Below, in pieces: positions 17,669 to 25,900 of a stretch of 64,000 nt of DNA (its first letter is position 1; each line of letters starts with the position of its first letter). The notes beneath the pieces are model-generated. The model had not been told where the DNA came from and did no database searches. It worked only from the letters and a program-made list of their open reading frames with translations. Origin of the DNA: Kineococcus siccus (GTDB taxonomy: Bacteria > Actinomycetota > Actinomycetes > Actinomycetales > Kineococcaceae); contig NZ_JAAALN010000001.1 of the NCBI RefSeq assembly GCF_009906795.1, forward strand, positions 48,466-112,465, read 5' to 3'. Position numbers and translations under genes: made by a program.

Positions 17669-19456
17669 ATGACTGTCTACGTCGAGGTTCCGGCGATGCC
17701 GACCGGGGTCTCCTCGCGCTACCCCCAGTGCTACGCCGTTCTGGACGTCGAGACGACGGGTCTGCTGCCCGAGGTCGACCGGGTCGTGCAGATCGCGGTC
17801 ACGCTGGTCGATGCCGCCGGCGTCGCGGAGCGCTCCTGGTCGACGCTGGTCGACCCGCAGCGCGACCCGGGACCGGTGCACGTCCACGGGATCACCAGGG
17901 AACGTCTGCGAGGAGCGCCCACCTTCGATCAGGTGGCGGGGACCGTGGCGCAGCTGCTGGCCGGGCGGGTCTTCGTCGCTCACAACGCGCAGTTCGACTG
18001 GGGCTTCCTCGGTGCCGAGATGCGTCGCGCGGGTGAAGCCCTGCCGGTCGACTCGCGGCTGTGCACGCGCGACCTGGCCAAGCGGTTGGACCTGCCGGTG
18101 GCGAACCTGAAGCTCTCGACGCTGGCGGCGCACTGGAACATCCCTCAGCACCGCGCGCACGACGCCGAGGACGACACGCGTGTCCTCGTCGAGGTCCTCC
18201 GCCGGCAGTTGAGCGTCGCGGCCGAACTGGGCCTCGAGCTGCCGCTGACCCCGTGCCGCACCAGTGCCCGCCCGCTGCGCCTGCCGAGGCCTGTTCCCAC
18301 CACCTCCCGGCCGGTGCGGCCGCCGAGAGTCGCCTGCTCCTGGGAACTCCCACCCGCCTGGCGGCCCGGCACGCCGCTCGTGCAGGGACACCGCGTGGTC
18401 GTGTCCGGCCCGACCACCGCCCCCCGGGCGGACCTCTACCGACGGGCGATCGCAGCGGGGCTCGACGTCAAGGGAGGAGTGAGTCGGGCAACGGCTGCCG
18501 TCGTGGCCAACGACTCCGCACCGGGAACCCGCAAGCTCAGGGACGCCGAGAGCTGCGGGACCCCGCGCATCACCGAGGCAGACTTCGAGGCGCTGCTGCT
18601 CGACGTGACTCCTGGCACCGCCAAGGCAGACGTACTGTCCCCCGAGCCACGTGCGTCTCGCCCTCGGACGGCGATCGGCCCCTTCGCCCGACGTCGTGTC
18701 CTCGTCCTGGGTGGGCCCCACGAGCTGGCCGCTCGAGTGCGGGCGGAGGTCGTGGCCCGCGGAGGCTCGGCTGCGGTCCGGCTGACGACCAGCACCACGG
18801 AGTTCGTGGCCCTGGACGGAGCTCGGCAGGACCAGCGCTGGGCCCGCGTTCATGAGCTCGACCTCCCGCGGCTGGACCCGACCACGTGGCAGCGGTTGAC
18901 GGCGGGAGCACCCAGGGCCGACTCCGCCGCAGCGGACCCCGTCGTCCTACCCCGCGGCGGTACCACCGACCTCCCGGGAGAGGTGGACCGCTGGTTGCTC
19001 GACGTCACGTGGACCCACTCCGGCGACGAGGTCGACGTCGTCGCCCTTCGGGTGGACGACGAGCAGCGTGTCACCTCTGATGACGATGTCATCTTCTACG
19101 GTGCGCCCACGTCCCCCGACGGCAGCGTGTCCGTGGTCACCGACACACCGGGGCAAGCCGAGGTGGCCGTGGACCTCTCACGCCTCCCCGACGACACCGA
19201 CGAGGTCCTCATCGTCGCGGCCCTCGCTGCCGGAGTGACCTTCGGGTCCGTCGGTGCCGTCGACCTGACGCTGCGCACTGCGGACGGCGCAGTGTCGGCT
19301 CGGGCCACCCTCGACGCGGCGACGGTCGAACGAACGCTCGTCCTGGGGGAGCTCTACCGCCGCCGCGGGAGCTGGCGCTTCCGAGCGCGTGGTCAGGGTT
19401 ACGAGTTCGGGCTGTCCGAGTTCCTGACGCAGCACGGTGTCGAGGTCGAAGCGTGA
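17669..19456 (+). CDS. DEDDh exonuclease-BRCT-TerD fusion
   Basis: 595 aa from ATG 17669, with AGGAG 6 nt upstream. Residues ~22-190 are a DnaQ-type 3'-5' exonuclease: Exo I VLDVETTG (D26, E28), Exo II AHNAQFDWGFL and Exo III HRAHDAEDDTRVL, which makes it the DEDDh subtype. Residues ~236-311 (VVVSGPTTAPRADLYRRAI, then VAND and PRITEADFEALL) look like a BRCT domain. Residues ~438-591 are a TerD domain: LLDVTWTHSGDEVDVVALRV, DDVIFYGAPTSPDGSV, ELYRRRGSWRFRARGQGYEF. TerD is a Ca2+-binding beta-sandwich. The fusion ties Ter-type sensing directly to a nuclease and anchors the interpretation of this island. It lies between the HelD-like and RmuC genes, probably one transcript. Confidence 0.88.
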   Translation: MTVYVEVPAMPTGVSSRYPQCYAVLDVETTGLLPEVDRVVQIAVTLVDAAGVAERSWSTLVDPQRDPGPVHVHGITRERLRGAPTFDQVAGTVAQLLAGRVFVAHNAQFDWGFLGAEMRRAGEALPVDSRLCTRDLAKRLDLPVANLKLSTLAAHWNIPQHRAHDAEDDTRVLVEVLRRQLSVAAELGLELPLTPCRTSARPLRLPRPVPTTSRPVRPPRVACSWELPPAWRPGTPLVQGHRVVVSGPTTAPRADLYRRAIAAGLDVKGGVSRATAAVVANDSAPGTRKLRDAESCGTPRITEADFEALLLDVTPGTAKADVLSPEPRASRPRTAIGPFARRRVLVLGGPHELAARVRAEVVARGGSAAVRLTTSTTEFVALDGARQDQRWARVHELDLPRLDPTTWQRLTAGAPRADSAAADPVVLPRGGTTDLPGEVDRWLLDVTWTHSGDEVDVVALRVDDEQRVTSDDDVIFYGAPTSPDGSVSVVTDTPGQAEVAVDLSRLPDDTDEVLIVAALAAGVTFGSVGAVDLTLRTADGAVSARATLDAATVERTLVLGELYRRRGSWRFRARGQGYEFGLSEFLTQHGVEVEA

Positions 19457-19635
19457 GGCCCCCGAGCTCAGACCGGTGAACGCGCCAGCCCTAGCCCGAA
19501 CAGGTCACCGCGCGCAGCGGGTCGGACGCTGACCTCAACCGCACGGCAGCAAGACCCGATGGAACCCGGGCGTGATCTGCCGCGCTCGGCGGCCACTCCT
19601 CGCGACGATCGCCGCACTCACTCCTGGAGCAAGCA

Positions 19636-21720
19636 ATGCTGATCCTGCTCGTCGTCCTCCTCGTCGTCTGCCTGGTGGCAGTGATTCTCTCCGCCCTCGC
19701 GTGGCGCGCGGCGGCCTCGCGGTCGGGTGGTGCCGACAGCGACGGCACGGTCCTCAACGGTCTCGCCGGCGTCCGTCAGACGGTGGACACGATCGTGCGC
19801 TCGCTGGGCGAGGAGCACGACCGGCTCCGCACGGCTCACAGCGGGTCGATCGGCGAGATCCGTGCCGAGCTGCGCGGAGCGAGCGAGGAGGACAGGCAGG
19901 TCCTGACGGGTCTTCGTCAAGACGTCCAGGTGTCCTTCACCGGCTTTCAGGACCTCGTTCTGCGGTCCACGGGGGAGATGGCCCGCGCCGCGGAAGCCCA
20001 CCAGCTGTCGAGCCAGCGGCACGCGCAGGAAGCAGCGGAGCGGCTCGCCTCTGCCCAGGCGACCGCGCTCTCGGTCGTTCGTGACGCGCTGGTCAAGGAG
20101 CTCTCCGACCTGACGACGACGTCAGCCGCCTTGCGGGGCGAACTCACTGCCAGCGCTCAGCACGCGCGGCAGGAGCAGGCGCAGCAGTTCGTCGACTTCC
20201 GCGACCAGATCCAGTCGTCCTTGACGCACTTCCACGACGAACTGGTCGCGGTGTCGGGTCACCTGCGGCGGGACGCTGCCGACCAGCAGGAGCGCGCCGA
20301 GCGCTCCTCGCGCGAGTCCGCGTCGGCCTTGGCGGAGGCTCAGCGATCGGCGTCGACGGAGCTGCAGGGCGCGGTGTCGACTCGCCTGGCCGAGCTCGTG
20401 CAGCAGAACGACACTGCACGTGCCGAGCTCGCCGTGGCCCAGAAGGCGGCGCGGGACGAGCAGGCGTCAGCCCTCGCCGCGCTGCGTGCCGGCCAGGACG
20501 AGCGGCTCGCGGCCCTCACGTCCGTCTTGTCCGCGGACCAGGAGGTCGCACGCCGAGAGCTCAAGGAGAGCATCGCCACGCTCTCGAGCGCCAACGAGGC
20601 CAAGCTGGAGCAGATGCGCTCGACGGTCCAGGAGAAGCTGGACGCCACCCTGGGGGAGCGCCTGGACTCGAGCTTCAAGCTGGTCACCGGTCAGCTGGAG
20701 AGCGTCCACAAGGGGCTCGGCGAGATGCAGAACCTCGCGCAGGGTGTCGGCTCGCTGCAGCGCACCCTGACCAACGTCAAGACGCGAGGCGCTTGGGCCG
20801 AGCTGCAGCTGGAGGTGCTGCTCGTCGACCTCCTGACCACCGAGCAGTTCGAGCGCCAGCACCGGATCAATCCCGAGTCGAGTGAGCTCGTCGATTTCGC
20901 GGTGCGCCTGCCGGGCGGCCAGGACGGTGTTCCGGTGTGGTTGGGCATCGACTCGAAGTTCCCGATGGACGTCTACGAAAGGTTCCAGGCGGCCTGGGAG
21001 GGCAGTGACCCCGTCGCCCTGAAGGTCGCCACTAAGGCCCTCGTGGACCGCGTCAAGGCCGAGGCGTCGTCGATCTCGAGCAAGTACGTCAACCCGCCTC
21101 ACACCACGGACTTCGCCGTCATGTACCTGCCGACCGAAGGTCTCTTCGCCGAGGTCGTGCGCCAGCCGGGACTGGTGCACGACCTGCGCACGCAGCACCG
21201 CATCGTGGTCGCCGGCCCGACGACGTTGACCGCTCTGCTGGGGTCGCTGTCGATGGGCTTCCGCACGCTGGCCATCCAGCAGCGCTCGGGCGAGGTCTGG
21301 AAGGTCCTCGGCCAGGTGAAGGCGGAGTTCGAGAAGTCGGGGCTGGTCTGGGAGAAGCTGGTCAAGCAGCTGGACACGGCCAGCAGGACGGCGAGCTCGG
21401 CAGGAACGCGCCACCGTTCCATCGAGCGGCGGCTCCGGGACGTGCAGACGCTGCCGCTCGACGGCGCCGTCATCCCCGCCCAGATCGGGCACGACCTGGA
21501 CAAGGAGCTTGCGGCCGCCCAGGACTGGGAGGAGCTCGACGAGCTCGTGGAGGCTTCCGGGTTGGACGACGGCGTTCAGGACGAGCGTTCCGCCGGGGAC
21601 ATCCGTTCGTGGGCGCGCGCCAACGGCTACGTGGTGGGCGAGCGCGGACGCCTCAGTGACGGCATCCGGGCGGCGTACGAGGAGGCGCAGTTCCGCGACG
21701 AGGTCCTCGCGGACGACTGA
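19636..21720 (+). CDS. rmuC: RmuC-family protein with Lsr2-like C-terminal tail
   Basis: 694 aa from ATG 19636, with CTGGAG 7 nt upstream. Residues ~1-22 (LILLVVLLVVCLVAVILSAL) form a membrane anchor. Residues ~35-350 are a very long coiled coil rich in A/E/Q/R. Residues ~370-600 are the RmuC domain (TLTNVKTRGAWAELQLEVLL, IDSKFPMDVYERF, TTDFAVMYLPTEGLFAEVV, GPTTLTALLGSLSMGFRTLA), a PD-(D/E)XK-like fold linked to limiting DNA inversions. The last ~35 residues (AGDIRSWARANGYVVGERGR, then LSDGIRAAYEEAQ) match the Lsr2 C-terminal DNA-binding helix pair with its RGR minor-groove hook. I do not know this as a normal RmuC feature. The tail could steer the nuclease to AT-rich (foreign) DNA, as Lsr2 does. 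Confidence 0.87.
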   Translation: MLILLVVLLVVCLVAVILSALAWRAAASRSGGADSDGTVLNGLAGVRQTVDTIVRSLGEEHDRLRTAHSGSIGEIRAELRGASEEDRQVLTGLRQDVQVSFTGFQDLVLRSTGEMARAAEAHQLSSQRHAQEAAERLASAQATALSVVRDALVKELSDLTTTSAALRGELTASAQHARQEQAQQFVDFRDQIQSSLTHFHDELVAVSGHLRRDAADQQERAERSSRESASALAEAQRSASTELQGAVSTRLAELVQQNDTARAELAVAQKAARDEQASALAALRAGQDERLAALTSVLSADQEVARRELKESIATLSSANEAKLEQMRSTVQEKLDATLGERLDSSFKLVTGQLESVHKGLGEMQNLAQGVGSLQRTLTNVKTRGAWAELQLEVLLVDLLTTEQFERQHRINPESSELVDFAVRLPGGQDGVPVWLGIDSKFPMDVYERFQAAWEGSDPVALKVATKALVDRVKAEASSISSKYVNPPHTTDFAVMYLPTEGLFAEVVRQPGLVHDLRTQHRIVVAGPTTLTALLGSLSMGFRTLAIQQRSGEVWKVLGQVKAEFEKSGLVWEKLVKQLDTASRTASSAGTRHRSIERRLRDVQTLPLDGAVIPAQIGHDLDKELAAAQDWEELDELVEASGLDDGVQDERSAGDIRSWARANGYVVGERGRLSDGIRAAYEEAQFRDEVLADD

Positions 21721-21813
21721 CGAGCCAACGAAGGAGTGGCGAATGCCGCCCGTTCGAGAGTGCAACGTCTCAGGTGCGTCGAGAGATTCATGCGGGTGAT
21801 GAGCGGTGCGTCG

Positions 21814-22656
21814 CTAGCTCGTAGTCGCCGGGGTCTGTGCCAGGAGGTGCTGGCGCAGCGTGGCCAGCCGCACGTCACCGGTGGGCGTGGTGATCGCCCA
21901 GAAGTCCCAGCCGTTGACGCTGCCGTGCGTGATCGAGGCGGCTGCCGTGCTCAGTGAGGCGTGCGCGACCTGCCCCACCTGCACCCGGCCGTCCGCGAGG
22001 ACGATGGCCCTTGCTGGCCAGACGCCGTTCGTGCTGTGCAACTGTGTGCCGGCAGACAGCAGGCCCTTGGCGAGGAGGTCGGAGATCTTGACCGCCTTGA
22101 GTCCTTGCTTGCTCGCAACGACGCCGCCCGTGACGTTGGCACCGGCGGGAGCTTCGACGGGGCTGGACGAGTCGTATCCGAGAAGTCGCAAGACTCGAGC
22201 GAGCGGGGCGATGGTGCTCTCGAGCATGAGGAGCTCGTGAGGCGGCAAGGTCTCGTCCTTCGGCCGGTTGCCGTTGTGTAGCGTTGCTGTGGCGGCGGCA
22301 TCGAGCAGGTCGTACACCCGTCCTTCCAGCCAACCGATCTGTGCACTGTTGAAGCCGAAGGTGGTGTCGCGCTGCACGAGGACGGCACGTTGCCAGTCGT
22401 CCTTCGTCTTCAGGTGCGCGGGCAGCCGCTTGCGCAGTCCGACGGCTTGACCGACGTAGGCGCCCCAGCTGTCGTCCGCGCCGTGGCGGTCGAGCAGCAC
22501 GTACACCCCGGCGGCGTCCCACGAGGCGTCGAGAGCACCTGTGCCAGCCCGCTCGACGATGGCTATGCGCAAGGCAGCGCCCGCTTCGTACAGCTCGATC
22601 GGGGCACTGGCGGAGTCCGGGAGGAGGACCGTCACGGGGCGTGCGTCATAGGCCAC
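21814..22656 (-). CDS. GIY-YIG nuclease-family protein
   Basis: About 280 aa if it starts at GTG 22656, chosen because TAGTCT lies exactly 7 nt upstream (leaderless pattern); an ATG at 22701 would add 15 residues. Residues ~49-120 carry the GIY-YIG elements: AGVYVLLD for GIY, then GAYVGQAVGLRKRLPAHL (YVG in place of YIG, the conserved Arg, and His), and a Glu in IGWLEGRVYDLL. The C-terminal ~140 residues may be a DNA-binding or DUF4357-like part, since VNGWDFWAI resembles short WxxW-type repeats. It converges on rmuC with only 93 bp between stops. It could be a structure-specific endonuclease of the island or a separate defence gene. Confidence 0.72.
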   Translation of the reverse strand: MAYDARPVTVLLPDSASAPIELYEAGAALRIAIVERAGTGALDASWDAAGVYVLLDRHGADDSWGAYVGQAVGLRKRLPAHLKTKDDWQRAVLVQRDTTFGFNSAQIGWLEGRVYDLLDAAATATLHNGNRPKDETLPPHELLMLESTIAPLARVLRLLGYDSSSPVEAPAGANVTGGVVASKQGLKAVKISDLLAKGLLSAGTQLHSTNGVWPARAIVLADGRVQVGQVAHASLSTAAASITHGSVNGWDFWAITTPTGDVRLATLRQHLLAQTPATTS

Positions 22657-22663
22657 TCGATGA

Positions 22664-22669
22664 AGACTA
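22664..22669 (-). promoter_or_regulatory. Putative -10 box of the GIY-YIG gene
   Basis: On the minus strand TAGTCT ends 7 nt before GTG 22656, the spacing expected for a leaderless actinobacterial transcript. No good -35 is visible at 17-18 nt, so this rests on the -10 and spacing alone. Confidence 0.35.
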
Positions 22670-22939
22670 GTGGTCGAGGGCAACAAGGATGAGTGATCCA
22701 CGTCGACACCTCCTCCTCCTTGAGGACGAGTCGGAACGGCGGTCGGTGGGCGATGACGTGTCTCGAGGACTGGGAGTGGCGTGACACCGACACCACCTAG
22801 CCGTCCGGAGGTCGGGGTGTCGTGCAGCCGTCAGGCCAGCGAAGCGTGGGAATCGGTACGGAGGAGTCGGTCGCACCGAGAAGTGCCCTCGTGTCGGTGT
22901 CCTCGGGCACACTCGTAGCCCTACGTAAGGGGATGTGTC

Positions 22940-25900
22940 ATGGCGGTGGACGAGGGCGCGACGCGAAGCCGCGCCATGGTGGGCCAAGTCAGCCGGCTGG
23001 TCGACTTTCTGCGGCAGCTGGCGCGGGCTGGCGCGGCGCCAGTGAAGGACCTCACGGACTACGAGTCGTCGCCCCTCTGGCTGTCCGACCTGCCCGCGGA
23101 CCTCTCCGTCGACGTGACCGCTGCGCCGGGAGAGGGCATCGCGACCTTCGCCCCGACCACATCCGCGCCGCCTCCCTCGCTGCCGGACGTCCTGGTCGGG
23201 TGGGTCCCCGCCGACCGCCTGTCCGACTCCGACGCCGGGGTCCCCCCGCTGCTCGAGGCCGGGGTGACGCTCGCCCCGGAGGACGGCGACGCGCCGCCGA
23301 GCGACCGCGACGTCCGGACCGCCTACGACCGGTGGAGCGCCGAGTGGGTCGCCTGGGCGGAGCGGGACCGTGCGACCAAGCCCGCGCGCACCTGGTACGA
23401 GCAGCTCAGCACGGCCTTCCGCACGCTGTCCCAGCAGGACGACCAGGTCGAGCTCGTCCTGGTCACCGGCCTGCTCACGTGGCGCGCGCCGTCGGGCGCG
23501 GTGGTCCGCAACCACCTGCTGAGCCAGCGCCTGACCCTGCAGGTCGACGAGTTCACGGGTGCCTTGCGCGTCACGGTCGCCGAGCCCGGTGGCCGGCGCC
23601 TGCACGACCGGGACCTGCTCGACGGCGAGGACGGTTTCGACGCGGCGCGCGCCGAGCCCGCCCGCACCGCCGTCCGCACCAGCGAGGAGGGGCCGCTGGA
23701 TGACGGCACCCACGAGCTCCTCGAGCAGTGGCGCGTTCTCGCGCTGCCGGGGTGCCGCGCTTACGACAAGAACTGGCTGCCGAACCTCAAGCCCGACGAC
23801 GCCCCGTCGCTCGGCTTCGCGCCGGCGATCGTTCTGCGGCCTCGGGGCCGGGCGAGCCTGCTGGCCTACTACGACCAGATGAGCGAGGCGCTGAGCGGAC
23901 CCGACGCGGAGGCTCCGCTCGGGCTGGCGCAGCTGCTCACCGCCCTGGAGCCGGAGGAGCGCCTGGCCTGGCTGGACGCCGAGGGCGGTCCGGTCTCCGC
24001 GCTGGCCGAGGAGCCGCTGTTCCCGCTGCCCGCCAACGACGAGCAGCGCGCCATCGTGCAGCGGCTGAGCCACGACACGGGAGTGGTCGTCCAGGGCCCG
24101 CCGGGAACCGGCAAGACCCACACCATCGCCAACCTCGTGTCGAGCCTCGTGGCGCAGGGGCAACGCGTCCTCGTCACCAGCCAGAAGGCGCAGGCGCTGA
24201 GCGTCCTGCGCGAGAAGCTGCCGGCGGACGTCCGCGAGCTGTGCGTCTCGATGACCGACCAGGGCCGCGGTGGGTCCGCGGAGCTGTCCCGCAGCGTCAA
24301 CGCTCTCGTCGACCGGCACGGGCGCTACGACGCCGACCGGTACGCGATGCGGATAGCGGACCTCGTCGGTCAGCGGGAGGGCGCGCGCTCCCGGCAGACG
24401 TCGATCACCGAGCAGATCCGGGCACTGCGCGAGGCGGAGACCTACCGGTACTCCGAGGACCAGGTCGCGCCCGGCTACCTGGGCACGCTCGGGTCGATCG
24501 CCCGGACCCTGCGGGAGCGCGCCGACCGCCACGGCTGGATGCCGACCCCGCTGCCGGACGACGCCCCGCACCGCCTGCCGGTGTCGGGCGAGTCCCTCGG
24601 GGAACTGCTGCGCCTGCTCGCCGCCGCGACGCCCACCCGCCGCGCCCGGCCGTCGCAGGTCATCCCCTCCGCCGCGAAGCTGCTCGACCCCGACGTCGTC
24701 GCCGGCCTGGTGGCGACGGAGCGGGCCGCGGTGTCCGCGGCCGCGGAGGTCGACTCCTCCGTCGTGACGGCGCTGGAACCGCTGGACGAGGCGGCGTTCG
24801 AGCAGCTGCAGCAGCACGTCGAGACGATCCGGACGTCCCTGGCCGGCCTCCTCAGCGGTGGCGCGTCCGGGGACTGGCGGCAGCGCTGCCTGGACGACGC
24901 CCTGACCCACCGCAACAGCGCGCTGTGGGACGGCCTGCGTGAGGTCGCCGGGCACGCCGAGGGGCTGAACCGCGACCTCGCCGGTCTGCAGCTGCGGACC
25001 GTCCAGCTCCCCGAGTTCGCCGCCAGCGGCCCGGACAGCAGGTCCGGGCAGCTCGCCGCCGGACGGGCGTTGCGCGCGCACGCTGCCGCGAAGGGCGGCG
25101 AGGTGAAGCTGAAGGGGATGTTCCGCTCAGCGGTGGAGAAGCAGGCGGAACTGCTGCTCACCAGCACCGTCGACGACGTCCGGCCGACGAACACCGACCT
25201 GCTCGACCTGGTCCTCACCGTGCTCTCCGCCGAGATCGACGCCGACTCGCTGGTCCGGCGGTGGGCGGACGTGGGCCACGACGTCGCCGCGGGGCCGAGC
25301 CTGCGCGCCCGGGTGTCCGCGCTTGTGGACGCGCACCGCGCCCTGGAGCGGACTACGGAGGCGCTCGCGGCGATGAGCGCCGCGCGCACCCTGCTGACCG
25401 GGGCCGGAGTCACCCTGCCGCTCGAGTCCCACGGGGAGTGGGCGGCGCTGGTGGCGAGCCTGCCCCACGTCGCGACCCAGCTTGAGGCGCGCGCCGCGAC
25501 CGCCGCCGTCGAGGAGGCGCGGCAGCACCTCGACGCGACCGTGCAGGTCGACCGGGCGGCGCCGGAGTGCCGGAACCTGCTGCGGGCGCTCGCGACGCGG
25601 GACGCCGACGGCTACACGGCGGCCTTCGCGGCGCTCGCGGACGCGCGCGTGGACGCCGAGCACCAGCGTCGCGCCGACGAGCTGATCCAGCAGCTGAACG
25701 CCGCCCACCCCGGTCTGGCGCAGCTGGTCGACGCCACCCCCGCCGACCCCGCGTGGCGGGACCGCCTCGGCGACCTGGACGACGCGTGGGCCTGGGGGTT
25801 GGCGCACACGTTCTTCCTCGCCCAGCGCGCGCCCGGCTTGGAGGCGCGGCTGGACCGCGAGCTCGCGGAGGTGACGGCCACCCTCGGGAACCTCACGGGT

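Noticed and set aside
22667..25081. An 804-codon minus-strand ORF
   Set aside because: It lies antisense to the giant helicase and runs through the divergent intergenic region; the composition is that of a shadow frame.
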